Assembly (NCBI GenBank): GCA_934467435.1
Contig: CAKSLR010000074.1
Coordinates: 1-6,368 of the forward strand
Direction of reading: 5' to 3'
Source: an uncultured Eubacteriales bacterium
GTDB lineage: Bacteria; Bacillota; Clostridia; Oscillospirales; CAG-272
Length of the DNA: 6,368 nt
The notes below the pieces were generated by a model. The model was not told the origin of the DNA, ran no database searches, and worked only from the letters and a program-made list of their open reading frames with translations. Each line of letters begins with the position of its first letter. The first letter of the stretch is position 1. Below are positions 6,367 through 6,368 of this stretch, piece by piece. Made by a program: the position numbers and the translations under genes.

Positions 6367-6368
6367 AT

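Overview
The window looks like an ordinary chromosomal segment from a GC-rich Bacillota, most likely a gut-type Clostridia (Oscillospirales or a relative). I infer this from protein family style: an EpsC-like serine acetyltransferase, a COG2240-type pyridoxamine kinase, a bacterial beta-CASP metallo-beta-lactamase protein of about 530 aa, and an HD protein of a kind I associate with Clostridia. Strong purine-rich Shine-Dalgarno sites (GAGGAG, AAGGAG, GGAGGAA, GGGGAGG) fit this. GC content looks well above 50% by eye but was not counted. Nothing in the window marks a phage, plasmid, insertion sequence or CRISPR array.

Layout. The left part (1-1444) is transcribed on the + strand: the 3' end of a CPBP-family membrane protease gene, a 16-codon small ORF with its own strong ribosome binding site, then a serine O-acetyltransferase gene (cysE). 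The rest (6366 down to 1471) is transcribed on the - strand, in the order FAD-dependent oxidoreductase (5' end outside the window), HD-domain phosphohydrolase, beta-CASP metallo-beta-lactamase ribonuclease-like protein, pyridoxamine/pyridoxal kinase. The two blocks converge on one perfect 14-bp hairpin (1456-1487) with T-tracts on both strands. It should terminate both transcripts and encodes the last codons of the kinase.

The four - strand genes are tightly packed: a 4-base ATGA overlap, then gaps of 74 and 37 bases. They are probably at least partly cotranscribed, although their predicted activities do not form an obvious pathway. There is a loose vitamin B6/cysteine link across the convergent junction, since cysteine synthase downstream of O-acetylserine is PLP-dependent, but convergent genes are not coregulated by layout, so I do not press it.

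Coding density is very high and no stretch longer than 300 bases lacks a gene. The longest non-coding gap is 74 bases. Several long antisense ORFs (up to 485 codons) are shadows of these genes. I see no clear undescribed system. The points most worth a second look are the cysteine-ending small ORF coupled to cysE, the translational coupling of the FAD and HD genes, the C-terminal beta-rich domain of the FAD protein, and hairpins built around stop codons.
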